This document shows, in pieces, positions 25,838 through 35,301 of a stretch of DNA of 64,000 nt. Numbering within the stretch: the first letter of the stretch is position 1; each line of letters opens with the position of its first letter. Both the position numbers and the translations under genes were made by a program. Source of the DNA: Sphingobacterium sp. FBM7-1 (GTDB lineage: Bacteria; Bacteroidota; Bacteroidia; Sphingobacteriales; Sphingobacteriaceae); NCBI RefSeq assembly GCF_020687765.1, contig NZ_JAJEWJ010000002.1, forward strand, positions 248,001 to 312,000. Reading direction: 5' to 3'. The notes below the pieces were generated by a model. The model did no database searches and was not told the origin of the DNA. It was given only the letters and a program-made list of their open reading frames with translations.

Positions 25838-27175
25838 ATGAATCGTAAAATCTTTATAATTGCCCTTTTAATGATCGCTGTTGGTGCAGCGAACACTGTT
25901 AGATCGCAAGATCGTTTCCCGGATGGCACACCTGTATCCGATTGGTTTAAGAAAGTGGAGCCGACCCGGATCGAAACGCTAGGCAAAGCCTATCGGATCA
26001 CCGATTTTGGTGTAGTAGCAGACAGTACCATACTCCAAACCGAAAAAATTCAGGCCGTTATCGATCAAGCACACCAAGGCGGTGGCGGTGTCATCATTAT
26101 ACCGAAAGGTACGTTCCTCAGCGGTTCCCTGTTCTTTAAACCGAAAACACATTTGCATCTGGAAGAAGGCGGAGTACTCAAAGGCAGCGACGACATCAGC
26201 CATTTTGAGCTGTTAGAAACCCGCATGGAGGGGCAAACGCTCAAATATTTTGCCGCTTTAGTAAATGCCGATAAGGTGGATGGCTTTACGGTATCGGGTA
26301 AAGGAACTTTAGATGGAAATGGACTGCGCTATTGGAAAGCATTTTGGTTACGTCGCGGGTTTAATCCAGACTGTACCAATATGGACGAAATGCGTCCCCG
26401 CATCCTGTATGTTTCCAACAGTAAGGATGTTCAGGTATCGGGCATACATTTAAAGAATTCACCATTTTGGACATCCCACTACTATCGTTGTGAGAACTTA
26501 AAATTGGTCGATCTGCGTATCACGGCCCCGGAAAAGCCCGTCAAGGCACCGAGTTCTGATGCGGTAGATTTAGATAACTGCCATAACGTATTAATCAAAA
26601 ATTGCTACATGTCAGTCAACGATGACGCGATCGCCTTGAAAGGCGGAAAGGGTCCGACGGCAGATAAAGATCCGAATAATGGCCCTAATTACAATATTAT
26701 CATTGAAGACTGTACGTTCGGTTTTTGTCATAGTACGCTTACCTGCGGTAGTGAGTCGATCCATAGCTATAATGTAATTTATCGGAACAACACCCTAGAT
26801 GGTGCTAAACGGATGCTGCAACTTAAAATGCGTCCCGATACCCCGCAGGAATATGAAAATATTCTGATCGAAAACGTGAAAGGCACCGCCGATATTATGT
26901 TATTTATCCGTCCGTGGACACAGTTTTTCGATCTAAAAGGAGAAGAAGGAATTAAGCTTTCGTATGCGCGGAATATCACCCTGCGCAATATTGAACTCGA
27001 GTGTAACGTGCTATTTGATGTAAGCAACTCGAATCAATATGAGTTGTCCGACTTCACGTTCGAGAATATGAAAATCAAAGCGAAAAGACCCCACATCAAC
27101 CAAGATTTTATCACGAACTTCACCTTGAAGAACGTCATGGTGAACGGCAAAGAAGTATTGCAAAAACAGCGATAA
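25838..27175 (+). CDS. GH28 polygalacturonase / rhamnogalacturonan hydrolase
   Basis: 445-residue exported enzyme (signal peptide ~1-23, ending VRSQ) with a right-handed parallel beta-helix. The GH28 acidic triad is visible: Asp241 in SSDAVDLD, and Asp262-Asp263 in NDDAIALKGG. His298 in CHSTLTCGSES and the basic LQLKMRP segment take the place of the usual GHG and RIK motifs. It hydrolyses galacturonic-acid linkages; in this operon with an RG lyase and two RG acetylesterases, exo- or endo-action on RG-I is likely rather than on homogalacturonan (inference). First gene of a four-gene operon; PL11 starts 8 bp later. Confidence 0.92.
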   Translation: MNRKIFIIALLMIAVGAANTVRSQDRFPDGTPVSDWFKKVEPTRIETLGKAYRITDFGVVADSTILQTEKIQAVIDQAHQGGGGVIIIPKGTFLSGSLFFKPKTHLHLEEGGVLKGSDDISHFELLETRMEGQTLKYFAALVNADKVDGFTVSGKGTLDGNGLRYWKAFWLRRGFNPDCTNMDEMRPRILYVSNSKDVQVSGIHLKNSPFWTSHYYRCENLKLVDLRITAPEKPVKAPSSDAVDLDNCHNVLIKNCYMSVNDDAIALKGGKGPTADKDPNNGPNYNIIIEDCTFGFCHSTLTCGSESIHSYNVIYRNNTLDGAKRMLQLKMRPDTPQEYENILIENVKGTADIMLFIRPWTQFFDLKGEEGIKLSYARNITLRNIELECNVLFDVSNSNQYELSDFTFENMKIKAKRPHINQDFITNFTLKNVMVNGKEVLQKQR

Positions 27176-27183
27176 AAAACGAG

Positions 27184-29070
27184 ATGAAGAACGCAAATAT
27201 ACGTACAGGTTACGCCACCAAGGTGCTCAAAGGAGTATTTATAGCAGCATGTGTGCTGCTTATATCGGTACCGCTTTCGGCACAGCGCCGCATGGAGTAC
27301 TTGGATCGCGGGATGGTAGGTATCAAGACCTCGCATAACAGCGTCTTCATCAGTTGGCGTCTACGTGCCACAGATCACGAGAGCGAAGCTTTTCACCTTT
27401 ATCGGCAATACGGAGGTGCGGAAAAAATACGGCTTACAGACGAACCGTTGCGCAAAGGAACAAACTTTGAAGATACACAGGTCGATCTAACCCAAGATGT
27501 AAACTATACCTTAGTGAGTCTGCAAAACGAGCAGGAAAACGTGGAAGCCCAGCTTAATTTAGCCCAGCATAGCCCGGTAAGACCGTATTTAGAGATTCCA
27601 TTACGGACGCCACCCGGTTATACACCTGGGGATGCTTCCGTAGGCGATCTGGATGGGGATGGTGCTTATGAAATTATTATACACCAAACCGGTAAGGGAC
27701 ACGATAATGCGCATAACGGTATCACGAGCGAGCCAATTTTTCAGGCATATAAATTAGATGGTACTTTTCTCTGGGAAATTAATCTTGGAAAAAATATTCG
27801 GGAAGGCGCCCACTATACTCAATTCATGGTCTACGACCTGGATGGTGACGGATGTGCAGAACTGGTATGCAAAACGGCCGATGGGACGATAGATGGACTC
27901 GGCAAGGTCATCGGAAATGCCAGCGCTGATTGGCGAGATACAGTTTCTAATTCGTCTACCTATGGCCGTATTCTCGAAGGTCCTGAGTACTTGACCGTAT
28001 TTGATGGTCGTACCGGCGCGGCCATCAGTACGGTGGATTATCTCCCCGTAAGAGGTGATTTACGTAGCTGGGGGGATACGCGGGCGAACCGCTCCGAGCG
28101 CTATTTGGCGGGAATTGCTTACCTAGACGGGGTTAACCCCAGTGTCGTCATGACCCGCGGATACTATGAACGGACATCGTTGGCCGCCTGGGATTTTAAA
28201 GATGGTCAACTCGTGAGCCGCTGGGTTTTCGACACCCAAACAGGAAGACATCCCTATGCCGGACAAGGCTATCATAGCTTGTCCGTAGCCGATGTAGACC
28301 AAGATGGAAAAGATGAAATTATTTTTGGTGCCATGTGCGTCGATGACGATGGTACCGGATTATACACCACTGGATTAGGACATGGTGATGCGTTGCATGT
28401 AACCGACTTAGATCCAGACCGGCCGGGCTTGGAAGTGTTCGGTATCCATGAACTGAAAGGCGGGCGTAAAGGAGTAGGAGCAGCGCTTCGTGATGCTCGG
28501 ACAGGTGAAGTACTCTTTAAAGGAGCGATCGATCAGGATGTGGGAAGAGGGGTAGCCGCTAATATCGACCCCCACCACCGCGGGGCTTACATGTGGTGGT
28601 TAGGATCGCAGGGTGTGTATGATATGCAGGGGAACCGCGTAAGCGAAGCCCCCCGTTCGGCCAACTTCCTTATCTGGTGGGATGGGGATCTGAGCCGGGA
28701 ATTATTAAATAGTAACTATATAGAGAAATATAAAGAAGGCGTTATTTTTAGAGCAGAAGGTGCTTCATCGATAAACGGGACAAAGCGTACGCCGAACCTA
28801 AGTGCTGACATCTTGGGCGACTGGCGAGAAGAACTGATACTACGCTCGGAAGATAACCAGTCTCTACGAATTTATACGACGACGATTCCGACAGATCACC
28901 GCCTATATACGTTGATGCACGACCCGGTATACCGCCTCAGCGTAGCTTGGCAAAATGTAGCATATAACCAACCGCCGCATACCGGATTTTACCTAGGAAC
29001 AGGAATGACACTGCCTGTTAAGGCTCCGGATGTACGTATCGTCAAGCCTGAACAACACTTAAAAAAATAA
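27184..29070 (+). CDS. PL11 rhamnogalacturonan lyase
   Basis: 628-residue exported lyase (signal peptide to ~residue 33, ending LSAQ) with the eight-bladed propeller layout of PL11. Calcium-binding DxDGDG-type loops are plain: VGDLDGDGAYEI, YDLDGDGCAEL and VADVDQDGKDEI. Family members such as YesW and YesX cleave Rha-alpha-1,4-GalA bonds of the RG-I backbone by beta-elimination, leaving unsaturated galacturonate on the non-reducing end. Those products are the substrates of the GH105 enzymes nearby. Lies between GH28 (8-bp gap) and the first CE12 (17-bp gap). Confidence 0.95.
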   Translation: MKNANIRTGYATKVLKGVFIAACVLLISVPLSAQRRMEYLDRGMVGIKTSHNSVFISWRLRATDHESEAFHLYRQYGGAEKIRLTDEPLRKGTNFEDTQVDLTQDVNYTLVSLQNEQENVEAQLNLAQHSPVRPYLEIPLRTPPGYTPGDASVGDLDGDGAYEIIIHQTGKGHDNAHNGITSEPIFQAYKLDGTFLWEINLGKNIREGAHYTQFMVYDLDGDGCAELVCKTADGTIDGLGKVIGNASADWRDTVSNSSTYGRILEGPEYLTVFDGRTGAAISTVDYLPVRGDLRSWGDTRANRSERYLAGIAYLDGVNPSVVMTRGYYERTSLAAWDFKDGQLVSRWVFDTQTGRHPYAGQGYHSLSVADVDQDGKDEIIFGAMCVDDDGTGLYTTGLGHGDALHVTDLDPDRPGLEVFGIHELKGGRKGVGAALRDARTGEVLFKGAIDQDVGRGVAANIDPHHRGAYMWWLGSQGVYDMQGNRVSEAPRSANFLIWWDGDLSRELLNSNYIEKYKEGVIFRAEGASSINGTKRTPNLSADILGDWREELILRSEDNQSLRIYTTTIPTDHRLYTLMHDPVYRLSVAWQNVAYNQPPHTGFYLGTGMTLPVKAPDVRIVKPEQHLKK

Positions 29071-29087
29071 AATAAACCGGTAAACAA

Positions 29088-29846
29088 ATGGTAAAACAGT
29101 TAGCATTCATTGCTTTAGTATTGGGATTATTTGCATTTAGTACACCAGACAAACCTACAATTTATTTGATTGGGGACTCGACGGTAAGAAACAGCAACCA
29201 AGAATATTGGGGCTGGGGTTCGCTGTTGGGTGAGTTTTTGGACAGTAGCCGGATCGCGGTGGCCAACCATGCCATGGCCGGACGGAGTACACGCACATTT
29301 CGAAAAGAAGGGCGTTGGGATAAAGTAAAAGAAAACTTAAAGCCCGGAGATTATCTTTTAATTCAATTTGGACATAATGAAGGAAGCAAACCTGATACCA
29401 CCCGTCAAGGTTATCGAGGGGTTTTAAGAGGAATTGGCAAAGATTCCGTGGTGCTGGATTGGGGAAACGGAGAGAAAGAAATTGTGCGTACCTATGGAGA
29501 AAATCTACGTCGCTTCGTCAAAGAAGCCAAAGAACTGGGCGCTCATCCGGTCCTGTTATCAATGATTCCGCGGAATCAATGGGATGAACAGGGGAAGACC
29601 AAACGCGCTCATAACGATTTTGGATTATGGGCTAAGCAGATCGCAACAGAAGAACAGGTTCCTTTTGTAGATCTGAATGAAATCACCGCCCAAAAATACG
29701 ACGGAATTGGACCTGAACAAGTGAAAGCAAAATATTTTCCGGGGGACCATACGCATACGAATTACGCGGGGGCCATGGAAAACGCAGCCTCTGTCATAGA
29801 AGGCTTGAAAAATATACAGCATCCATTAGTAAAATATATCAGATAA
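29088..29846 (+). CDS. CE12 rhamnogalacturonan acetylesterase, copy 1
   Basis: 252-residue SGNH/GDSL hydrolase with an N-terminal export signal (~1-18). Block I is IGDSTV with nucleophile Ser31, the oxyanion segment is FGHNEGS, and the C-terminal dyad is Asp220-x2-His223 in GDHTHTN. The family removes acetyl groups from RG-I galacturonate residues, clearing the way for the lyase and hydrolase. The second CE12 gene begins 1 bp after the stop region. Confidence 0.93.
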   Translation: MVKQLAFIALVLGLFAFSTPDKPTIYLIGDSTVRNSNQEYWGWGSLLGEFLDSSRIAVANHAMAGRSTRTFRKEGRWDKVKENLKPGDYLLIQFGHNEGSKPDTTRQGYRGVLRGIGKDSVVLDWGNGEKEIVRTYGENLRRFVKEAKELGAHPVLLSMIPRNQWDEQGKTKRAHNDFGLWAKQIATEEQVPFVDLNEITAQKYDGIGPEQVKAKYFPGDHTHTNYAGAMENAASVIEGLKNIQHPLVKYIR

Positions 29847-29847
29847 T

Positions 29848-30642
29848 ATGAAATATATGAGCAAAGTAAGTGCGGGTTTAATCCTCGTAACTTTATTGAT
29901 CGGTTTATGTTCTTTTGTAAGTAAAAAGGAAAAACCCACCTTGTTTCTCATTGGCGACTCTACGGTGAAAACTGGGAGAGGTGACGGGTCCAACGGGCAG
30001 TGGGGATGGGGAAGCTTTATAGGAGACTATTTCAATCCACAGCATATCGATGTACAAAATAAAGCATTGGGTGGCACCAGTAGCCGGACATTCTATAATA
30101 ACCCCAAGTTATGGCAACAGGTATTAGATAGTATTCGCCCGGGCGACTATGTGATGATGCAATTCGGACACAATGATGGAAGCCCTATTGTGGACACGCT
30201 CCGTGCGCGAGGTACGATTAAAGGAAATGGTGATGCCTATCAAGAAGTGAAAAACCCCTTATTAGGACAGAACGAAATGGTCTATAGCTATGGCTATTAC
30301 TTACGGCTTTTTGTGAAAAATATTCAGGATAAAGGGGCAACTGCCGTTATCTGCTCACCCATTCCACGCAATCGTTGGGAGGGAGATAAGGTCATCCAGT
30401 CGGATTATGCGATATGGGCGAAAGAAGCGGCCGAACAGGCGGGGGCTTTTTTCATTCCGTTGCAGGACTTAGTTATAGATGACTACGAGAAAAGAGGAAA
30501 AGAAGAGGTAGGCAAACTCTTTTTTGGACCGAAAGATCATACCCATACCATCAAAGCGGGGGCGGAAGTGAATGCTTCTCTTATCGCAGACTACCTCGCC
30601 AAAAATCCAGCGATCGGGTTGAAGAAGTATTTGAAAAAGTAA
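29848..30642 (+). CDS. CE12 rhamnogalacturonan acetylesterase, copy 2
   Basis: 264-residue SGNH/GDSL hydrolase, paralogous to the gene just upstream. Export signal ~1-24; nucleophile Ser38 in IGDSTVK, oxyanion segment FGHNDGS, dyad Asp230-x2-His233 in KDHTHT. The two copies share the fold and motifs but differ over much of their length, so they may attack different acetyl positions (O-2 or O-3) or different oligomer sizes; that is inference. Last gene of the GH28-PL11-CE12 operon, followed by a terminator-like hairpin. Confidence 0.93.
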   Translation: MKYMSKVSAGLILVTLLIGLCSFVSKKEKPTLFLIGDSTVKTGRGDGSNGQWGWGSFIGDYFNPQHIDVQNKALGGTSSRTFYNNPKLWQQVLDSIRPGDYVMMQFGHNDGSPIVDTLRARGTIKGNGDAYQEVKNPLLGQNEMVYSYGYYLRLFVKNIQDKGATAVICSPIPRNRWEGDKVIQSDYAIWAKEAAEQAGAFFIPLQDLVIDDYEKRGKEEVGKLFFGPKDHTHTIKAGAEVNASLIADYLAKNPAIGLKKYLKK

Positions 30643-30698
30643 GCAGGTACCCAAACACGCTGTCGGTTATAGAAAAACCTTGCGAACTCAGCTGTAAT

Positions 30699-30719
30699 AA
30701 AGGTTTTACAAAACCTTTT
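30699..30719 (+). terminator. Probable terminator of the GH28-PL11-CE12 operon
   Basis: AAAGGTTTT / AAAACCTTT stem with a very short loop, ending in four T. A/T-rich and modest. Confidence 0.5.
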
Positions 30720-30763
30720 GTATATCGATTACGTGTGCTAAAGCCCGGTTTGTACCCGTTTCT

Positions 30764-30782
30764 CAGGATGCCACAGGTTGCC
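30764..30782 (+). promoter_or_regulatory. CAGGAT direct-repeat motif (before GH105 operon)
   Basis: CAGGATGCCACAGGTTGCC, 85 bp before the GH105 start and beyond the previous terminator. A TAnnTTTG-like box (TATAGTTG) lies at 30804-30811. Confidence 0.55.
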
Positions 30783-30848
30783 CGCTAAGAAATTATGCGG
30801 TATTATAGTTGCAAGAAATGAGGATCTACTAATTTTTTCAATAATAAT

Positions 30849-32009
30849 ATGAATAGAGGAAAAAAAACAATTTATAGTCTACTGGTGCTAATGACTGTTT
30901 TACTGAGCGCCTGTGCATCTAAAAAGCAATTGGTATCGAAACCTGATGCGAAACAGGAAGTCTTAGAGGTTTTGCGGCGAACCAATGATTATTTTATGGA
31001 CAAATGGCCAGATACAAAAAAGCCCATCTACACGACGCGCTGGCGGCCCAGTAATATTTGGACAAGAGGTGTGTATTATGAAGGGTTGATGGCCCTCTAT
31101 AAAATAGATCCGGATAAACGCTATTATGATTACGCTGTCGACTGGGGTAACAACCATAACTGGGGATTACGTAACGGTACGGAAACGCGAAATGGAGATG
31201 ACCAAAACTGTGGTCAAACCTATTTGGATCTTTACGAAATAGACCCACAGCCTGAACGGATTGCCGATATTAAAGAGAATATTGATTTTGTGATCGCTTC
31301 CGGAAAAGTAGATGATTGGACTTGGATAGATGCTATTCAGATGGCAATGCCGATTTACGCAAAATTAGGCGTCATGTATGAGGATGAAAATTACTTTGAC
31401 TACATGTACAAACTGTATGTACACTCACGTGATGTTGAAGGAGGTGGACTTTACAACCGAGAAGATAAACTCTGGTGGCGAGACAAAGATTTTGTTCCAC
31501 CTTACAAGGAACCTAATGGCGAAGACTGTTATTGGTCTCGCGGAAACGGTTGGGTAGTCGCTGCTTTGGTACGTGTGCTGGATCTTATTCCCGAAAACCA
31601 AAAACACCGCGCAGAATATATCCAGGATTTTAAAGATTTGATGGAAGGTGTTTTGGCTACCCAGCGAGAAGACGGTTTTTGGAATGTAAGTATGCACGAT
31701 CCGACCAATTTCGGCGGACGCGAAACGAGTGGAACGGCACTTTTTGTATATGGGATGGCTTGGGGAATAAACGAAGGTTTATTGGATGAACAAACTTACG
31801 GCCCAGCTATGGAGAAAGCTTGGGATGCTATGGTAAAAGAGGCCGTACACCCCTCGGGTTTCTTGGGCTATTTGCAAGGAACAGGAAAAGAACCGAAAGA
31901 TGGTCAGCCGGTGAGTTACGCGAGTGTGCCCGATTTTGAAGATTACGGCTTAGGTTGCTTTTTACTAGCTGGTGCTGAGGTCTATCGTTTGTTGGATAAA
32001 AATCAATAG
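30849..32009 (+). CDS. GH105 unsaturated rhamnogalacturonyl hydrolase (lipoprotein)
   Basis: 386-residue protein with a lipoprotein signal (LLSAC, Cys ~21), so probably anchored facing the periplasm. (alpha/alpha)6 barrel; Asp161 in WTWIDAIQMAMP corresponds to the conserved GH105 catalytic aspartate region, and the C-terminus DFEDYGLGCFLLAGAEVYRL is typical of the family. It hydrates and releases the 4,5-unsaturated galacturonate left by the PL11 lyase, exposing rhamnose for GH106. First gene of an operon with GH2 (24-bp gap), the mutarotase and GH106. Confidence 0.92.
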   Translation: MNRGKKTIYSLLVLMTVLLSACASKKQLVSKPDAKQEVLEVLRRTNDYFMDKWPDTKKPIYTTRWRPSNIWTRGVYYEGLMALYKIDPDKRYYDYAVDWGNNHNWGLRNGTETRNGDDQNCGQTYLDLYEIDPQPERIADIKENIDFVIASGKVDDWTWIDAIQMAMPIYAKLGVMYEDENYFDYMYKLYVHSRDVEGGGLYNREDKLWWRDKDFVPPYKEPNGEDCYWSRGNGWVVAALVRVLDLIPENQKHRAEYIQDFKDLMEGVLATQREDGFWNVSMHDPTNFGGRETSGTALFVYGMAWGINEGLLDEQTYGPAMEKAWDAMVKEAVHPSGFLGYLQGTGKEPKDGQPVSYASVPDFEDYGLGCFLLAGAEVYRLLDKNQ

Positions 32010-32033
32010 AAATCACAAAAATAGCCTATAGAA

Positions 32034-34982
32034 ATGATGAAGTTTTGGGGTACGATATGCATGCTGTTATGGTGTGCGGTGAGTTTTGCCCAACCTCGGC
32101 AAACCCTCAGTTTTAATGCCGGCTGGAGAATCCACGTCGGTGATCTGCAGGAGGCGCAGCAGCCGACGTTCGACGATTCGGAATGGCGGCCGGTTACTTT
32201 GCCGTATGCCTGGAATGAGGACGAAGCATTTGCAAAACCTATACACGAACATAGTACCGACGTGGTTTGGTATCGCAAAACGTTTGTGTTACCCGATGAT
32301 GTTCCACAGGAAAAAGTGTTTCTGGAATTTGAAGGCCTGCGTTTTGGTGCGGAGTTTTATCTGAACGGCACTTGGATAGGTCGTCATGAAAACGGTGTCA
32401 TGGCAGCAGGCTTAGACATCTCTGAGGCCTTGTTGAAAAACGGTGAAAATGTACTAGCGATCCGCACTGATAACGATTGGCGTTACCGCGAAAAGGAATC
32501 CAATAGTATTTTCCAATGGAACGATAAAAACTTTAATGCCAATTACGGCGGTATTCCGAAGAATGTATGGATTCACTTCACCGGAGGGACATATCAAACC
32601 TTACCCCTATACGCTAACTTAGGGACTACAGGCGTATATGTCTATGCACAGCATATCGATATCGCGAAAAAACGACTGGATCTCCATGTAGAATCGGAAG
32701 TGAAAAATGAAACGCAAGCGGCAGTGAAAGGGCAGTTTGTCGTCGAGGTGCGTGACGCATCTGATGCCGTTGTTCACACCTTTGAAACGCCTTTTGGAAT
32801 GGCAGCCGGCGCGACCGAAACAATCCGTGCACAATCCAAATTAGAGAAGGTAAATTTCTGGAACTGGGGATATGGTTATCTATATACGGTAACAACGAAA
32901 TTGGTGGTCGGGGGGCAACCTATCGATGCGGTGGATACCCGTACCGGTTTTCGGAAAACGGCGTTTCGAGATGGGATGGTCTTTCTGAACGACCGCGTGT
33001 TGATGATGAAAGGATATGCGCAACGGACGAGTAATGAATGGCCGGCCGTAGGACTGTCGGTAGCACCTTGGTTAAGCGACTATAGCAATAAGTTGATGGT
33101 AGAAAGCAATGCGAATCTGGTTCGTTGGATGCACGTAGCTCCTTGGCGTCAAGATGTAGAATCCTGCGACCGCGTCGGACTGATGCAGATGTTGCCCGCA
33201 GGTGATGCGGAACGCGATGTGGAAGGACGTCGGTGGGAACAACGCACAGAATTAATGCGCGACGCAATCATTTACTACCGGAATAGTCCGAGTGTCCTTT
33301 TTTGGGAAAGTGGAAATGAATCTATCTCCGAAGAACATATGGCTGAAATGATTGCTATCCGGGATCAATATGATCCGCATGGCGGACGGGCGATCGGATC
33401 CCGCGAAATGCTGGATAGTAAACTAGCGGAATATGGTGGAGAAATGCTTTATATCAATAAGAGTGCAAAGCACCCGATGATCGCGACGGAATATATGCGG
33501 GATGAAGGTTTGCGGAAATATTGGGATGAATATACATATCCCTTCCATAAGGAAGGCGAGGGGCCGTTGTATAAAGGCAACGATGCCAGTGATTATAACC
33601 GGAACCAAGATCAGCACGCCATGGAGGCCGTTCGGCGGTGGTGGGAATACTGGAAGGTTCGTCCGGGTACCGGAAAAAGAGTAAGCTCAGGCGGAGTAAA
33701 TATTATTTTCTCCGATTCCAATACCCATTATAGAGGTAAAGAAAATTACCGAAGAAGCGGCGAGGTGGACGCGATGCGTATCCCGAAAGATGCGTTTTAT
33801 GCACACCAAGTTATGTGGGACGGCTGGGTAGATCCCGATCCCCAAGGACTTCATATTATCGGTCATTGGAATTACCCAGCGGATACCAAAAAAGATATAC
33901 AGGTGGTTAGCGCTGGAGAGAAAGTCGAATTGTTTGTGAACGGGCAAAGCCAGGGCTTCGGCGAACGTTCTTACCAGTTTCTGTTTACCTTTCCAAAAAT
34001 AGCATTTGCGGCAGGAGAATTAAAAGCGCGTTCCTATGATGAAACGGGTAAGGTCTTGAACGAAAAAGTAATCCAGACTGCCGGCGAGCCGCATCGTGTC
34101 AAGTTACATTACATGCATGGGGATAATGGTCTGTATGCAGACGGGAACGATATGGTGCTCGTGGAGGTGGAAGTACTGGATAGGGAGGGACGTCGTTGTC
34201 CGACGGCAACCCATATGATCGATTTTAGCTGGGACGGACCGATGGAATGGCGTGGCGGAATAGCACAAGGCCCGAACAATTACATCCTTTCGGAATCATT
34301 GCCCGTAGAGACCGGCGTAAACCGCGTCCTGCTGCGCACCCGGTTTGGAAAAGCAGGTCAGATGCGACTTAAAGCCCAAGCCAACGGACTTTTAGCAGAT
34401 AGTCTCACGTGGGAAGTTTCTCCAGTTGCGGAAAAAAATGGGTTGTTCGTGAAGCAAGCAGGAATTGGCCTTCCGTTAAATTTTGACAGAGGCGAAGGCT
34501 TGCAGGGCGAACCGTTAAAACAACAACGCATAACCTTACCGATACAGCACGTTCAGGCTGGGGCAAATCAAGCGATGGCATCAGCATCTTACGATGATAA
34601 TGAACTGACGGATTGGGTGAACGACGGATCACTTCAGAACGCTTGGATCGAGTACACCTTGGCAAAAAAATCCGCGATTGATGAAATTGAGCTGAAATTG
34701 AATAATTTTAGATCAAGAAGTTATCCATTGCAGGTTTTTGTAGACGATAAACTGGTGTTCGACGGAAATACCCAAACCACATTGGGCTATTATACCCTTG
34801 AGATTCCACGTACGGAGGGGCGCCGGGTGAAAATCCAATTAAAGGGGACTTCCGTTATTGCAGCAGAAAATCAACACGCCGAAATTGGTGGGAAAAAGTT
34901 GGATGATGGCGTTGCACGCGATGATATTGGGGCAAAAGGTAGATTAAGCATCATTGAAGTTGACATCCATAAAAAATTATAA
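32034..34982 (+). CDS. GH2 glycoside hydrolase with extra C-terminal domains
   Basis: 982-residue exported enzyme (signal peptide ~1-19, ending SFAQ; a second ATG at 32037 is equally good). N-terminal jelly roll (~25-190), Ig-like domain, TIM barrel (~310-610), an Ig-like DUF4982-type region, and a galactose-binding-like domain near the C-terminus (~850-980). Acid/base Glu429 in WESGNES; nucleophile Glu486 in IATEYMRD. It differs strongly from the GH2 at 21786, so a different linkage is likely. Pectic beta-galactosidase is the most likely role, with beta-glucuronidase or unsaturated-uronate-linked substrates as alternatives. Confidence 0.88.
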   Translation: MMKFWGTICMLLWCAVSFAQPRQTLSFNAGWRIHVGDLQEAQQPTFDDSEWRPVTLPYAWNEDEAFAKPIHEHSTDVVWYRKTFVLPDDVPQEKVFLEFEGLRFGAEFYLNGTWIGRHENGVMAAGLDISEALLKNGENVLAIRTDNDWRYREKESNSIFQWNDKNFNANYGGIPKNVWIHFTGGTYQTLPLYANLGTTGVYVYAQHIDIAKKRLDLHVESEVKNETQAAVKGQFVVEVRDASDAVVHTFETPFGMAAGATETIRAQSKLEKVNFWNWGYGYLYTVTTKLVVGGQPIDAVDTRTGFRKTAFRDGMVFLNDRVLMMKGYAQRTSNEWPAVGLSVAPWLSDYSNKLMVESNANLVRWMHVAPWRQDVESCDRVGLMQMLPAGDAERDVEGRRWEQRTELMRDAIIYYRNSPSVLFWESGNESISEEHMAEMIAIRDQYDPHGGRAIGSREMLDSKLAEYGGEMLYINKSAKHPMIATEYMRDEGLRKYWDEYTYPFHKEGEGPLYKGNDASDYNRNQDQHAMEAVRRWWEYWKVRPGTGKRVSSGGVNIIFSDSNTHYRGKENYRRSGEVDAMRIPKDAFYAHQVMWDGWVDPDPQGLHIIGHWNYPADTKKDIQVVSAGEKVELFVNGQSQGFGERSYQFLFTFPKIAFAAGELKARSYDETGKVLNEKVIQTAGEPHRVKLHYMHGDNGLYADGNDMVLVEVEVLDREGRRCPTATHMIDFSWDGPMEWRGGIAQGPNNYILSESLPVETGVNRVLLRTRFGKAGQMRLKAQANGLLADSLTWEVSPVAEKNGLFVKQAGIGLPLNFDRGEGLQGEPLKQQRITLPIQHVQAGANQAMASASYDDNELTDWVNDGSLQNAWIEYTLAKKSAIDEIELKLNNFRSRSYPLQVFVDDKLVFDGNTQTTLGYYTLEIPRTEGRRVKIQLKGTSVIAAENQHAEIGGKKLDDGVARDDIGAKGRLSIIEVDIHKKL

Positions 34983-34986
34983 AGAC

Positions 34987-35295
34987 ATGAAAGTAGGGTT
35001 CAAAATGAAATTAAAGCCGGGGATGAAGGAGGAGTACGCAAAACGACATGCCGCTATCTGGCCGGAGTTGGTAACACTATTGAAAGAAAACGGCATCGCT
35101 GATTATACGATTTTTTTGGATGAAGAAACAGATACGCTGTTTGCCGTACAACAGTTAACAGGAAGCTCCTCTCAGGAATTAGGGAATACGGAGATCGTAC
35201 AACGCTGGTGGAAATATATGGCTGATATTATGGAGACAAATCCTGATTTTTCGCCTATCTCGATACCTTTAACGTCTGTATTCCATTTAGATTAA
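34987..35295 (+). CDS. rhaM: L-rhamnose mutarotase
   Basis: 102-residue cytoplasmic enzyme interconverting alpha- and beta-L-rhamnose. The length matches E. coli RhaM (104), and the conserved residues are present: Tyr17 and His21 in EEYAKRHAAIWPE, Tyr40 in ADYTIFLDE, and a Trp pair in QRWWKYMADIM. The ATG at 34987 is chosen over an in-frame ATG at 34954 because the earlier one lies inside the GH2 gene and adds residues absent from the family. GH2 ends 4 bp before and GH106 starts 6 bp after. Inverting GH106 yields beta-L-rhamnose, which explains the pairing. Confidence 0.94.
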   Translation: MKVGFKMKLKPGMKEEYAKRHAAIWPELVTLLKENGIADYTIFLDEETDTLFAVQQLTGSSSQELGNTEIVQRWWKYMADIMETNPDFSPISIPLTSVFHLD

Positions 35296-35301
35296 ACGAA
35301 A

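Noticed and set aside
34954..34986. Longer N-terminus for the mutarotase
   Set aside because: Lies inside the GH2 gene and adds 11 residues not found in the RhaM family.
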